The notes: generated from the letters alone by a model not told the origin. 64,000 nt of DNA from Novosphingobium sp. G106 (GCF_019075875.1 NZ_JAHOOZ010000001.1:3596001-3660000); one strand, 5' to 3'. Positions 1 to 9,473 are shown, counted from the first letter of the stretch. A program made the numbers and translations.

Positions 1-51
1 CCGGCCCGTGCCATCGACGATCGTTCCGCCGACAATCCTGAGATCCAGCAT
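1..51 (-). CDS. Amidohydrolase, N-terminal fragment (runs off the window)
   Basis: Only the first 17 codons are inside the window, reading MLDLRIVGGTIVDGTGR from an ATG preceded by a GAGAGG ribosome site. This strand-and-loop start, with the IVDGTG motif, matches the N-terminus of metal-dependent amidohydrolases of the D-aminoacylase/dihydroorotase type. The complete amidohydrolase that begins at 2346 starts with a similar NGYVIDGTG, so the two may be paralogues. The gene lies divergent from the VOC gene at 243. The substrate cannot be inferred. Confidence 0.6.
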   Translation of the reverse strand, partial: MLDLRIVGGTIVDGTGR

Positions 52-242
52 TTCTTTTCCTCTCGCACAGCCGAACAAGGGACTCGGGCCCTGCCGGTCA
101 AGCGTTTGGTCCAACTCGCGGTAGAATGTCACCAATAGCATGCCGTGGCGCCATGACTGTGATGGCCGAGGCTAGTGACTGAAATGGTGGCGTAACCGGA
201 GTGTCATTGCCAGCGGGTCGATTTGTGAGCGAAGGACCGGAC

Positions 243-620
243 ATGGGACATGCCAGCTTCCACCATATCGAGATCGCCACGGAGGATCTCTCCCGGTCCT
301 GCGACTTCTACGCGACAGTCCTTGGCTTCGTCGTCGGAGATCCGCCCAAGCCGCTGCCGGCCGAAACCATGCAGTGGCTGTTCGATGCGGCGGGTCGCCC
401 GGTCATCCATCTGGTGCAGGAACAGGGCCCGCTGGCAGACGGAACCGTGCGGCACCTCGCGCTGCAGTGCACGGACAAGGTGCAGGTCACGGCTCAGCTG
501 GAAGTGCTCGGCACGCCCTACGAGATCGTCGATACGCGCGGCGCCCCGTTCGACCTGATCTTCGCGCGCGACCCTTCGGGCATCATGCTCGAACTCAGGT
601 TCCATCACGGCGAAGCCTGA
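243..620 (+). CDS. VOC (glyoxalase/bleomycin-resistance) family protein
   Basis: The product is 125 residues, about the size of a single vicinal-oxygen-chelate unit built from two beta-alpha-beta-beta-beta modules. Visible marks are HHIEIATEDLSRSCDFY at the N-terminus, with a likely metal-ligand His, and FARDPSGIMLELRFH at the C-terminus, with the usual DPxGxxxEL signature and Glu ligand. ATG 243 is chosen because GAAGGA lies just upstream; an in-frame GTG at 201 is less likely. It converges with the amidohydrolase gene (7-base gap). Family members isomerise, lyse or dioxygenate small substrates; which of these applies here is unknown. Confidence 0.8.
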   Translation: MGHASFHHIEIATEDLSRSCDFYATVLGFVVGDPPKPLPAETMQWLFDAAGRPVIHLVQEQGPLADGTVRHLALQCTDKVQVTAQLEVLGTPYEIVDTRGAPFDLIFARDPSGIMLELRFHHGEA

Positions 621-627
621 ACGACGC

Positions 628-2346
628 CTATTGCGGCGCGACGACCAGTCCCGGCTTCCGCCCCGTCAGTTCGCCTTCCAGCACGATCGGCACGCCGTTG
701 ACGATCGTGGCGTGGACCCCGCGGCCATAGGCCTTGTAGCGGCCGACGCCGCCCGGCAGGTCGCGAACGAATTCCTTGCGCACCGGGCCGATCTGATCGG
801 GATCGAAGATCATCATGTCGGCCCACTTGCCGACCTGGAGCGTCCCGCGTTCGTGGAAGCCGAGCAGCGCGGCGGGCACCTGCGTGATCTGCCTCACCCC
901 CTCTTCGAGCGACCAGAGCTGGCGCTCGCGCACCCATTTGCCAAGGAAGTAGCTGCTGAAGTCCGACTGATCGTCCTTGGCGAGGTGCGCGCCGCCGTCC
1001 GAGGTGCCGATGAGGATGCGCGGATCGGTCTGCGAGCGCGCGACCGCCTCGCTCCAGTCGGACGTGTCCATGCGCCAGCGCAGCTTGGTGGCGAAATCGT
1101 CCTTCAGCGCGAGGTCGAGCGCGTGGTCACCCGGCGCGACGCCCTCGCCGACGGCTAGCTCGGCGATACTGCGACCTTGGTGGGTCTCGACCGGCAGGTT
1201 CGGAGAATCGTCGACAAAGACATTGTCCCACTGCGGTGCCGGAATGGTCGTGCCCTTGGCGGGATCGCGGTTCTGGTTCTCGACCGCGAAGCGCATCTCC
1301 TCGCGCGCCCGCGGGTTCTTGAGCAGGGCACGGCGCTCGTCGATCGGCAGGCGCGTCATCGCGTGCCAGCTGAACACCGCCTGCCAGTGGTGGTTGGTCT
1401 CGTCGAAGGCCACGGCACGGTCGAAAGGCCGCGCGATCAGCAGCGAATAGAACGGCGCGCCTTCGGCCTGGGCGCGATCGAGCGCCCTGACCGCATCCTC
1501 CCAGCCGGCGCCCGGCACGTCGATCTTGCTGCGCGCACCCAGCCCCTGGATGATCACCGGCAGCCCCGAGCGGCGGCCGATCTCGATGATATAGTCGTAA
1601 TCGTCTTCCTTGAGCCCGATCGAGGTGCCCGCGGGCAGGAAGCAGATCGATCCCGCACCGTGCCGGCCGGCCTCCTCGGCCAGCGCCAGCACTTCCTCGC
1701 GCGCCGCGAAGCGCGACGGTACCGGGCGGCCGTGGATGTCGGCCTGCGTCGGCGACAGCGAGGTGGAGAATCCGGCGGCACCGGCTTCCATCGCTTGGCG
1801 GACGATCGCGCGCATGGCCTCGATCTCCCCGGCCGTCGCCTCCCGCTCGATCGCCGCATTGCCCATCACCCAGCGGCGCACGTTCGAATGGCCGACATAG
1901 CAGGCGAAATTGACGCCGAGACTGCCCTCCAGCGAGCCGAGGAATTCCGCGAAGGTCTCGAAATTGTCCCAGGCAACGCCCGAGAGCGCAACCGGGTCCA
2001 TGTCCTCGACCTTGGCGAAGATGTCTTGGATCGCCTGTCGGTCCGCCTTGCGCGTCGGCGCGACCGAGAACCCGCAGTTGCCGGCGAGCACCGTCGTCAC
2101 ACCGTGGAAGCAGGACATCGTCGCATAGGGATCGAAGGTGATCTGGGGATCGTAATGGGTGTGGGCGTCGACGATGCCCGGCGCCACAACGCGGCCCTTG
2201 GCGTCGATCTCCTCGCTTGCGGGCACGCCGTCCAGCCGGCCGATCCGCGCGATGCGCCCGTCCTTGACGCCGACGTCGACCCGCCGTCGCGCGAGGCCCG
2301 TGCCGTCGATGACATAACCGTTCCGCACGATGAGATCGTATTCCAC
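628..2346 (-). CDS. Amidohydrolase family 3 (N-acyl-D-amino-acid deacylase-like)
   Basis: This is a 572-residue metal-dependent hydrolase. The N-terminal strand NGYVIDGTG is followed by the metal-binding HTH at about residues 62-64 in GIVDAHTHYDPQ, and a C-terminal TSDGGAHLA segment supplies a likely catalytic Asp. Length and motifs fit the D-aminoacylase/amidohydrolase_3 branch, which cleaves amide or cyclic amide bonds. The start is GTG at 2344-2346 because GGAGAGGA sits five bases upstream; an upstream extension has no ribosome site. It is divergent from a second amidohydrolase of a different family at 2534. No signal peptide is seen, so it is probably cytoplasmic. The substrate is unknown. 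Confidence 0.85.
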   Translation of the reverse strand: MEYDLIVRNGYVIDGTGLARRRVDVGVKDGRIARIGRLDGVPASEEIDAKGRVVAPGIVDAHTHYDPQITFDPYATMSCFHGVTTVLAGNCGFSVAPTRKADRQAIQDIFAKVEDMDPVALSGVAWDNFETFAEFLGSLEGSLGVNFACYVGHSNVRRWVMGNAAIEREATAGEIEAMRAIVRQAMEAGAAGFSTSLSPTQADIHGRPVPSRFAAREEVLALAEEAGRHGAGSICFLPAGTSIGLKEDDYDYIIEIGRRSGLPVIIQGLGARSKIDVPGAGWEDAVRALDRAQAEGAPFYSLLIARPFDRAVAFDETNHHWQAVFSWHAMTRLPIDERRALLKNPRAREEMRFAVENQNRDPAKGTTIPAPQWDNVFVDDSPNLPVETHQGRSIAELAVGEGVAPGDHALDLALKDDFATKLRWRMDTSDWSEAVARSQTDPRILIGTSDGGAHLAKDDQSDFSSYFLGKWVRERQLWSLEEGVRQITQVPAALLGFHERGTLQVGKWADMMIFDPDQIGPVRKEFVRDLPGGVGRYKAYGRGVHATIVNGVPIVLEGELTGRKPGLVVAPQ

Positions 2347-2445
2347 GGGCGTCCTCTCCTTGCGCCGACGGTTCCGTCGATCTGCACGCAAGATTGGGTC
2401 ACGCGCCGCCCCGAAGCAACAGCTTGCTCGTGCGCGCGCGGTATT

Positions 2446-2455
2446 CGTAATTACG
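2446..2455. promoter_or_regulatory. Palindrome in the divergent amidohydrolase promoter region
   Basis: CGTAATTACG is a perfect 10-base palindrome within an AT-richer patch of the 187-base gap between the two divergent amidohydrolase genes. It could bind a dimeric regulator controlling both genes. The assignment rests on position and symmetry only. Confidence 0.25.
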
Positions 2456-2533
2456 GAATTCGCGCGCCGTGCCGATTGGGCTTTGCATCGCTGCACCGAT
2501 CCCCGAATATCGCCCTCAAGATCCAAGAAAACG

Positions 2534-3697
2534 ATGGGATGGGATATGGTCGCGGCATCGATCGGAGGACTCGTCGACGCGGACGCGCACGTCAATCCCG
2601 CACCGACGTTCTGGGACGAATACCTGCCGGCCAGGTTCGCCGGGCGAGGCCCCAAGTGGGAACCCGGCGGTCCCGACGACAAGCATGACTGGATGGTCTT
2701 CGAAGGCGTGCGCAAGCCGCTGAACCTGCAGTCGGCGACCTCGGGCCAGGGCAGGCAGTTCCGCCCCACCGGCAAGCAGGAACTGCTGCGCGCGGGCAAT
2801 TGGGAGCCGGCGGCGCGGCTGGCCGACATGGACCAGGATGGCGTCGAGACGGCAGTGCTCTACGGTGGCGGCCCGCTCGGCACCGCAGACAACGAACTCT
2901 ATCTCGCCAGCTTCGACGCCTACAACCGCTGGCTCGCGGACTTCTGCGCCTATGCCCCGGGGCGGCTAGCCGGCGCCGCCTATCTGCCGATGCAGGACAT
3001 CGCCGCCTCGACGGCGATGGTGCACGACGCCGCCAAGCGCGGCCTGCGCGCGGTCAACATCCCGGCCTTCCCGCAATCGGGCGCGATCACCACGGGCGGC
3101 TTCGGCGCGCAGGTGCTGGCGCTGACCGGCGATCCCGACGGGCCGCTGCAATACGACGATCCGGCCTTCGATCCGTTCTGGAAGGCCTGCGTCGACAACG
3201 ACATGGCGGTGACGATCCACCTCGGCGCCCGGATCGCGCGGCCGGGCCAGTTCAAGTTCCTGCCCAACATGGTGATGAGCAAGCTCTGCATGGCCGAGCC
3301 GATCGCCATCCTCATCTTCGGCGGCGTGTTCGACCGGTTTCCCGATCTGCGCTTCGGCGCGATCGAGAGCGGCGCGGGCTGGGTCGCCTTCGTCGCCGAA
3401 TATATGGACGGCATCTACGACAGCCAGCGCCACTGGCTGAAGCTGGAGCTGGCCCTGCGCCCGAGCGAATACTTCGACCGCAACGTCTATGCCTCGTTCA
3501 TTCGCGACCGCGAGGGCATCCGTAACCGCAGCCTGCCCGGCGGGAAGAACATCATGTGGTCGACCGACTATCCGCATTCCGAAACGACCTGGCCGGATTC
3601 GCTGAAGGTCGCCGACTGGCAGTTCGAGGGGCTCGCCGAGGACGAGATACGTCCGATCGTGCGCGACAATGCACGCCGCTTCTACGGGCTGGACTGA
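2534..3697 (+). CDS. Amidohydrolase 2 family (PF04909-type) hydrolase/decarboxylase
   Basis: The 387-residue protein has the TIM-barrel layout of the ACMSD/gamma-resorcylate decarboxylase family: an N-terminal VDADAH metal motif, a mid-protein VTIHLGA segment, and a C-terminal MWSTDYPHSETTWP, the STDYPH metal-binding signature. Family members decarboxylate aromatic acids or hydrolyse C-C and C-N bonds. The start is uncertain between ATG 2534 and ATG 2546, neither with a strong ribosome site. The frameshifted cupin gene follows after 11 bases on the same strand, so the two probably form an operon acting on one substrate. Confidence 0.82.
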   Translation: MGWDMVAASIGGLVDADAHVNPAPTFWDEYLPARFAGRGPKWEPGGPDDKHDWMVFEGVRKPLNLQSATSGQGRQFRPTGKQELLRAGNWEPAARLADMDQDGVETAVLYGGGPLGTADNELYLASFDAYNRWLADFCAYAPGRLAGAAYLPMQDIAASTAMVHDAAKRGLRAVNIPAFPQSGAITTGGFGAQVLALTGDPDGPLQYDDPAFDPFWKACVDNDMAVTIHLGARIARPGQFKFLPNMVMSKLCMAEPIAILIFGGVFDRFPDLRFGAIESGAGWVAFVAEYMDGIYDSQRHWLKLELALRPSEYFDRNVYASFIRDREGIRNRSLPGGKNIMWSTDYPHSETTWPDSLKVADWQFEGLAEDEIRPIVRDNARRFYGLD

Positions 3698-3708
3698 GGG
3701 GAAACGCG

Positions 3709-4285
3709 ATGAGCCTCGATGCCGAAAACGCCGCTCTCCTCGCCGAGGAGACGCGCGAAGCCAAGGCGCCCGGCTACACGATCACGCGCGGCCGCGATGC
3801 CAAGCCGCACATGCCGCGGCGCCAGCGCGATGCCAGTGCGCCGGACTTCGAACTCCATCCGGCGATCCTGCGCGGCCTGTCGCAGTTCCGCGAAACCGCG
3901 GACTGCGGGGGGCGCCACGGCCCTGACGCTGTTCTCGATGCCGACGCTCCACGTGTCCTATGTCTGGTTCCAGAGCGGCTACCCCCTGCCGCTGCACAGC
4001 CACGACGCGGATTGCTACTACCTGGTGATCGCCGGTTCGATGAAAGTGGGCAGCGAGGAACTGCTCAAGGGCGACGGCGTGCTGATCCCCGGCGCATCGC
4101 CTTATACGGTCAATCCCGGCGCGGGAGGCGTCGAATTCCTCGAGATGCGCACCTCGCCCGACTACGACACGCATTACCGGGCCAAGACCGACACCTATTG
4201 GGACCGCGTCGCCGACACCCGCCGTGCGCGCAAGGATATCTGGGCCGAGGAAAAGGCGCCCTACGGCCTGCTGGACCTTTCGTAG
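3709..4285 (+). pseudogene. Cupin-domain protein, interrupted by a frameshift in a G run
   Basis: Reading begins at ATG 3709 behind GAGGGGAAA and gives MSLDAENAALLAEETREA, continuing to about ETADC. At the six-G run 3907-3912 the frame must move by one base to give the cupin barrel: PLPLHSHDADCYYLVIAG (metal-binding histidines) then GDGVLIPGASPYTVNPG. With five Gs the gene reads through to TAG 4283-4285 as about 191 residues. Cupins of this kind are often dioxygenases or decarboxylation partners. The downstream part is well preserved, so the lesion is either very recent or a sequencing error. It is probably co-transcribed with the amidohydrolase. Confidence 0.75.
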
Positions 4286-4313
4286 AGCGCGATCATTTTG
4301 ACCAAACCCAGTT

Positions 4314-4407
4314 TCGTCACCCCGGACTTGATCCGGGGTCCCGCTTGTTGCGAGCAACCGCAAGGTCGAAAAAAGGAGCGGTACCCCGGTCGAGCCCGGG
4401 GTGACGA
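4314..4407. repeat. Pair of inverted REP-like palindromes between converging genes
   Basis: TCGTCACCCCGG at 4314-4325 and its exact reverse complement CCGGGGTGACGA at 4396-4407 form the outer arms. Each end is also a small palindrome of its own (CCCCGGA-CTTGA-TCCGGGG at the left end). Elements of this kind are scattered in sphingomonad intergenic regions. Sitting between two converging genes, it can also act as a two-way transcription stop. Confidence 0.6.
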
Positions 4408-4418
4408 GGTCGGTGTAA

Positions 4419-5810
4419 CTAGCCCGGCGTCTTGCGCAGCGCCCCCATCGCCTGGACATCGAGCTTGCGCGTGGTGACGAGGCCGATAGCGGCGATCGCG
4501 GCGAGAACCAGTATGCTGCCGCTGTAGATGCGGTTGTCGTGCTCGCCGGTGGCATAGAACAGCCGCATGCCGCTGATCGTCCAGACGCCGAGCGTCACCC
4601 CGACCGACATGGTCAGCTGCTGCAACGTGGTGAACAGACTGGAAGCACGCCCCATCCGGCCCTGCTCGACGTCCATATAGGTCGACGCGCTGATCACCAT
4701 CATCGCGGTGGACATCGCGATCGATTGGACCGCAAGCGCCAGCGCGAACAGCGGCAGCGGCCAGCCCACGTCGAATGTGGCATTGATGAGCAGCGAGGCG
4801 ACGAGCAGTACGCTCGCCCAGATCGCGACGTTGCGCGGGTGGACCAGCTGGGTCAGCCGCACCCCGCCCAGGCGGCTCAGCATGGTGCCGATCGTCGGGA
4901 CGATCAGGATCGTACCGGCCACGGCCGGCTTGAGCCCCAGGCCGAGCTGGAACCACAGCGGCATGATGAAGCTGCTCGCCGCCGCGACGGTGCGCAGGAT
5001 CGTGCCGGTCTCGAGCGAATGGCGGAACGAGCCGATGCGCAGCAACGACAGGTCCAGCACGGGTACCGGATGCCTTCGCGCATGCCGGATGAACAGCCAG
5101 GTCAGCACCGCACCGCCGCCCAGCAGCGCCGGCGCCTCCCAGCCGGCGCGCGGATTGGCCACGCTTTCCAGACCGAACATCACGCAGAAGATCGCCGGTC
5201 CGATCAGGGCGATGCCCTTGTAGTCGATCACGCCGTCGCTGTGGTCGTGGATGTCGGGGATCAGCAGGAAGGCCAGTACCATGCCGATCACGGCCACCGG
5301 CACGTTGATCAGGAAGATCCAGTGCCAGCTCGCATGCTGGACGATCAGCCCGCCCAGTACGGGACCCATCATCGGCCCGATGATGCCGGGCAGGAACAGC
5401 CAGTTCATCGCGCTGATGAGCTCGCTCTTCTCGGAAGAGCGGATCACCAGGAAACGGCTGACCGGCGTCATCACCGCCCCGCCCGCGCCCTGCAGCGCAC
5501 GCGCCGCGACAAGCGCCGGCAAGGTCGTCGACATGGCGCAGAGGATCGATCCGGCTGCGAAGACCAGCAGCGACACGGCGAAGGCATTGCGCTGCCCGAC
5601 GCGGTCGGCGATCGCGCTGCCCAGCGGGATCAGCACGGTCATCGCCAGCTGGTACGAGATGATCGCGAGGTTGAGGTCGACCGCATCGACCTTGAGGTCG
5701 CGGGCGATGGTCGGAATGGCGGTGTTGAGCGCGGTCGAATCCAGGAACTGCATGAACAGCGCCGTCGATACGGTAAGGGCCACGATCCTGTATCCGGCTG
5801 CCACTCTCAT
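4419..5810 (-). CDS. MFS transporter, DHA2 (drug:H+ antiporter-2) family
   Basis: The 463-residue inner-membrane protein has many hydrophobic segments. The DHA2 signatures are QFLDSTALNTAIPTIARDL in the first helix (motif D1, LDxTxxNxAxP), AIADRVGQRNAF in the first cytoplasmic loop, and GAGGAVMTPV in the fourth helix. It is shorter than the usual 14-helix EmrB proteins of about 500 residues. The ATG is preceded by AGGGAG. It is last in the Gfo/Idh - VOC - MFS gene set (95-base gap), so a role moving the substrate or product of those enzymes, or general efflux, is possible. Confidence 0.85.
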   Translation of the reverse strand: MRVAAGYRIVALTVSTALFMQFLDSTALNTAIPTIARDLKVDAVDLNLAIISYQLAMTVLIPLGSAIADRVGQRNAFAVSLLVFAAGSILCAMSTTLPALVAARALQGAGGAVMTPVSRFLVIRSSEKSELISAMNWLFLPGIIGPMMGPVLGGLIVQHASWHWIFLINVPVAVIGMVLAFLLIPDIHDHSDGVIDYKGIALIGPAIFCVMFGLESVANPRAGWEAPALLGGGAVLTWLFIRHARRHPVPVLDLSLLRIGSFRHSLETGTILRTVAAASSFIMPLWFQLGLGLKPAVAGTILIVPTIGTMLSRLGGVRLTQLVHPRNVAIWASVLLVASLLINATFDVGWPLPLFALALAVQSIAMSTAMMVISASTYMDVEQGRMGRASSLFTTLQQLTMSVGVTLGVWTISGMRLFYATGEHDNRIYSGSILVLAAIAAIGLVTTRKLDVQAMGALRKTPG

Positions 5811-5905
5811 CCGCTCCCTGGATTTGCCCTGCCATTCACCATTCCCGTTCGCTCTGGCCAAGGCAAGAACGGGGATGGGCGTTCGACGAATAGTGTTCGT
5901 GAAAG

Positions 5906-6400
5906 TCAGCCGGCGGCGATCCCCGCCCGCTGTTCCGCCAGCGACGGCCCATCGCCATCGGTGATGATGCGCCCGACCGCCAGGTTCTGATCGAGGAATA
6001 CGTCGAGCACGCTTTCGGTGCATTCCTGCACGCGCCTCAGCCAGGGCTTGTCCGTCTCGGGCAGGGAGAACAGCGGGCTCGGCGTGAAGCCCTGCTCCCG
6101 CGCATGTTCGATCGACTTCCCCACGTCGTCGACGCCCATGACCACGGCGAACAGCCCCTCGCCGCGCTTGCCCAGATAGTCCCAGCACATCTTCGCCAGC
6201 GGAAGATCGGGATCGCCTGCGGGCGACAAGACCTCGAGCCCTGCGCTCCACCAGGTCAGGCGCAGGCCGTAATCCGGGCCGCCGTCGTCGGCCTCGAAGC
6301 TCACGTCGTAGATCTTCGACAGCTTCTCGACATAGGCGTCATGGTTTTCCGGGCGGCACATCCAGGCGACGTGGTCGATGCGATTGGTGATCTGGGTCAC
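5906..6400 (-). CDS. VOC family protein (paralogue of the one at 40296)
   Basis: The 164-residue product begins with GTG behind GGGAGAGAG. Its opening, NRIDHVAWMCRPEN, closely resembles NHVDHVAWMSRPEN of the VOC protein at 40296, which shows a paralogous pair. GLFAVVMGVDDVGKSIEH marks the second module. The His of DHVAW is the expected metal ligand. It follows the Gfo/Idh gene after 35 bases and precedes the MFS gene. The reaction is unknown. Confidence 0.75.
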   Translation of the reverse strand: MTQITNRIDHVAWMCRPENHDAYVEKLSKIYDVSFEADDGGPDYGLRLTWWSAGLEVLSPAGDPDLPLAKMCWDYLGKRGEGLFAVVMGVDDVGKSIEHAREQGFTPSPLFSLPETDKPWLRRVQECTESVLDVFLDQNLAVGRIITDGDGPSLAEQRAGIAAG

Positions 6401-6435
6401 GGCTCTCTCCCTGCTGATCCGGTATTGGGCGAAGA

Positions 6436-7548
6436 TCAGTATTCCATCTTGATCCAGCGGCCGGTCCGGTGAGACTCCGCCACGGCGTCGCAGATCTTGA
6501 TCAAGCGATAGCCGTCCTCGAAATCGGGATAGGTCGGGCCATCGGTTCGGATCGCCTCGGCCAGGCCGATCAGCCCTTCGGCGAAACCGCAGATGACCTG
6601 CGGCTTCACCTCGCTCGGCACCAGGGTGCAGTCGCTGCGGAAGCGGTGCGAATAGGGCGAGGGGATCGGCGCGGTCGGCTGGCCGCGCAGGCCGCCGGAC
6701 AGGTTCAGGTCGCAGTTGAATCCGTCGTTCGGCGGCGTCTCGACGGTCAGCCGGCCCTCGCTGCCGTAGAGGTCGAGATACCAGTTGTTGGCATTGCCGG
6801 GCACCCAGCTCCCCTGCACCGTGGCGGTGAAACCGTTGGCGAAGCGCGCGATAGCGATGCCCGTGTCGATCGCATCGGGGCGCATGCCCGAACCGTCGGG
6901 CAGATGCCATTCCTTGCGGTAGGTCTCAGCCACGCCGCAGACCTCGACGACTTCGCTGTCGAAGGCTTGGCGCAGGATCGCGATGGCGCTGCCGGCGAGG
7001 TTGTGCAACCCGCTCGCGCCCTCGCTGGCGTCGCCTTGCCAGAGGTAGTCCATGTGATCCTCGGGCGTCCCATACATTGCGAACTGGAGCTGAGCATGGC
7101 CGAAATAGGGCTGTCCCAGGAAGCCTGCGCGGACCTTCTCGGTCAAGACGCGGAAGGCCGGCATCATCTGCCATTCATAGCCGATCAGGTGCTTGACGCC
7201 GCTCTGGACCGCGGCGTCACGCAGGACCCTGGCCTCCTCGGTGCTGCGCGCATGGGGCACCTCGCCGACGACGTGCTTGCCGTGACGCATCGCCTCGACC
7301 AGCATCTCGGTGCGGACCCGCGGCCGGACGCAGGCGTCGATCAGGTCGATGTCGGGATGGCGGACGACTTCGCGCCAGTCCCAGAACGCCAGCGGAATGC
7401 CGTGCTCGCGCGCCAGTCGTTCGGCGGACTCCTGGTGCGCCGTGCAGATCGCAACGACCTCGTAGTCGGGTAGGGACCGGAATGCCGGCAGGTGCGAGAC
7501 GACGCCCCACTGCCCGCCGATGATGGCAACACGAATCCTGTCGGACAT
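6436..7548 (-). CDS. Gfo/Idh/MocA family NAD(P)-dependent oxidoreductase
   Basis: The 370-residue protein opens with a Rossmann fold (RVAIIGGQWGVVSHLPAF) and then has VGEVPHARSTEEA, equivalent to the EKP-type motif of the family although with GEVP in place of EKP. A C-terminal alpha/beta domain follows. Members oxidise or reduce sugar-like and other cyclic alcohols; this one may have an altered active site because the usual Lys of EKP is missing. It is the first gene of a three-gene minus-strand set and is divergent from the acyl-CoA ligase. GGGAGAG lies ahead of the ATG. Confidence 0.83.
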   Translation of the reverse strand: MSDRIRVAIIGGQWGVVSHLPAFRSLPDYEVVAICTAHQESAERLAREHGIPLAFWDWREVVRHPDIDLIDACVRPRVRTEMLVEAMRHGKHVVGEVPHARSTEEARVLRDAAVQSGVKHLIGYEWQMMPAFRVLTEKVRAGFLGQPYFGHAQLQFAMYGTPEDHMDYLWQGDASEGASGLHNLAGSAIAILRQAFDSEVVEVCGVAETYRKEWHLPDGSGMRPDAIDTGIAIARFANGFTATVQGSWVPGNANNWYLDLYGSEGRLTVETPPNDGFNCDLNLSGGLRGQPTAPIPSPYSHRFRSDCTLVPSEVKPQVICGFAEGLIGLAEAIRTDGPTYPDFEDGYRLIKICDAVAESHRTGRWIKMEY

Positions 7549-7668
7549 CGCTCAACTCTCCCGCGATTTCTCTTTGCCGGGAGCGTCGCACACAGTTTGC
7601 CCCGGTCCAACCCGCTGTTCGGCGCCGCGCCCGGCGAGACCAGTTCAAACGCGCTCAAGGTCAATCGA

Positions 7669-7691
7669 CAATGCATTGAATGCCTTGCATT
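7669..7691. promoter_or_regulatory. Inverted-repeat operator candidate upstream of the acyl-CoA ligase
   Basis: CAATGCATTG (7669-7678) is a perfect palindrome, and AATGCA (7670-7675) is matched by TGCATT (7686-7691). The element lies 50-70 bases before the ligase start in the 191-base divergent gap with the Gfo/Idh gene, a normal place for a repressor site. No regulator gene is adjacent. Confidence 0.35.
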
Positions 7692-7739
7692 ACACGCCAG
7701 GAGGCTGCTTTCTCAATCCAAAGGCGACGGGAAGAGACG

Positions 7740-9473
7740 ATGACCGCAGAAGCAGGCGAAATGGATCGGACCGAGCCGAGAGCGAACCTGCGCGATCCGC
7801 TGGCCGAGCGCCTGATAGGCCCGGGAAAGACCTTCGAGACCGAGCAGGTCACGATCGCCGGCATCCGTCAGCAGGTGTTCAGGCACGCGCCGCGCAATCT
7901 CGCCGCGATCTACCGCAAGGCGGCGGATCTGGGCGCACGGCCGATGGTCGTTGCCGGCGATGTCAGGCTTTCCTACGAGGAGACCTTCGCGCGTGCCGCG
8001 GGGCTGTCGCAGGCCTTGCGCGGGCGGTTTCAGGTCGGGCCGGGCACGCGGGTGGCGATCGCCACGGCCAATCGTCCCGAGTGGGTCATCGCCCTGATCG
8101 CGGTGACCGCCGCGGGCGGTATCGCCGCCCTGGTCAACAGCCGCGGCTCAGCCGAGGAAATGCTCCACGCCATGGCGACAGCCGGTTGCGAACTGGCGAT
8201 CCTCGACGGTGAGCGTGCCGCGCTGGTGCCCGATCCGCCCATGTCGCGGATCGTGATCGAAGGGGAGCGCGCCTCGCTCCGCCCTGGGCAGGACGCCGAC
8301 TTCGCTGAACTGTCCCACGCGCAGCCCGGAATCGACCTCGATCCGCTCGACTGCGATCCCAGCCACGGCGCGGTGATCCTGTTCACCTCGGGCACCACCG
8401 GGCGCCCCAAGGGCGCGCTGCTCAGCCAGGGCGCACTGGCCCACGCCGCGGCGCTCAGCGAAGTCATGGGTACGATGCAAGACCTGCTCTACGAGGAGGA
8501 ACTGGGCATCGCCGTACCTCCCGATCGCGCCTCGATGGCGGGGCCGGCGGTGATCCTCACGCCTATGTTCCACCTCACCGGCATGCTGCCCGTGGTCCGC
8601 GGCATGAGCCTGGGCGCGACGATCCACATCATGGCCAAGTGGAACGTCGACATCGCCTTCGACATGATCGAGCAGTCGGGCCTGTCGCGCGTCGCCTTCG
8701 TGCCGACGATGCTCTGGGACATGCTGCAATCGCCCCGCGCCACGCCCGAGAACCTCGCGGCGATCCGCAGCCTCGCCTATGGCGGCGGGCCGCTCAACAG
8801 CGAGCTTGTCGCCGAGGTCCGGCGGCGCATGCCGAAAAGCCTGATCACCAACACCTACGGCCAATCGGAGAACACCGGCTGGGCCTGCTCGCTGAGCGGC
8901 GAGGCCTATCTGAGCCATCCGCAGTCCTGCGGCTGGGCCTGCCCCACGGTGGACGTCAGCGTGCGCCGCGAGGACGGCAGTGAGGCCGATGTCGACGAAG
9001 CCGGCGAGATCTGGGTGCGCAGCGCCGCGGTGATGAGCGAATATGTCGGCGATCCCGCAGCCACCGCGGCGACCTTGATCGACGGCTGGTGCGCCACCGG
9101 CGACATCGGCAAGGTCGACGAAGCCGGCCTGTTCAGCGTGCTCGACCGCAAGAAGGACATGGTGATCTCGGGCGGCGAGAACATCTACTGCGCGGAAGTC
9201 GAGCGCTTGCTGTTCGATCATCCCGCGGTGCGCGAGGCGATCGCCTATGGCCTGCCGGACCCGCGGCTGGGAGAGAGAGTGGCCGCCACGGTCGTGCTGG
9301 AGACCGAGACCAGCGAGGCAGCGCTCAAGGCTCACTGCGGCGAGCGCATGGCGATCTACAAGGTGCCGCGCGAGATCGTCCTGACCCGCGAGAGCCTGCC
9401 ACGCACCGCCACCGGCAAGATCGACCGCGCGAACTTCGTCAAGACGGCGCGCGCGGCGCGGGAGGAGAAGTAA
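7740..9473 (+). CDS. AMP-dependent acyl-CoA synthetase/ligase
   Basis: The 577-residue enzyme activates a carboxylic acid to its acyl-CoA through an acyl-AMP. All adenylation-family motifs are present: FTSGTTGRPKGA near residues 215-225 (phosphate loop), YGQSENTGWA (A5), WCATGDIG (A7), DRKKDMVISGGENIY (A8), and PRTATGKIDR near the C-terminus with the catalytic Lys at about 560. No signal peptide is seen. ATG 7740 follows GGGAAGAG. The SDR starts two bases after its stop codon region, so the pair is translationally linked. It is probably the entry step for a carboxylated substrate of the island. Confidence 0.92.
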   Translation: MTAEAGEMDRTEPRANLRDPLAERLIGPGKTFETEQVTIAGIRQQVFRHAPRNLAAIYRKAADLGARPMVVAGDVRLSYEETFARAAGLSQALRGRFQVGPGTRVAIATANRPEWVIALIAVTAAGGIAALVNSRGSAEEMLHAMATAGCELAILDGERAALVPDPPMSRIVIEGERASLRPGQDADFAELSHAQPGIDLDPLDCDPSHGAVILFTSGTTGRPKGALLSQGALAHAAALSEVMGTMQDLLYEEELGIAVPPDRASMAGPAVILTPMFHLTGMLPVVRGMSLGATIHIMAKWNVDIAFDMIEQSGLSRVAFVPTMLWDMLQSPRATPENLAAIRSLAYGGGPLNSELVAEVRRRMPKSLITNTYGQSENTGWACSLSGEAYLSHPQSCGWACPTVDVSVRREDGSEADVDEAGEIWVRSAAVMSEYVGDPAATAATLIDGWCATGDIGKVDEAGLFSVLDRKKDMVISGGENIYCAEVERLLFDHPAVREAIAYGLPDPRLGERVAATVVLETETSEAALKAHCGERMAIYKVPREIVLTRESLPRTATGKIDRANFVKTARAAREEK

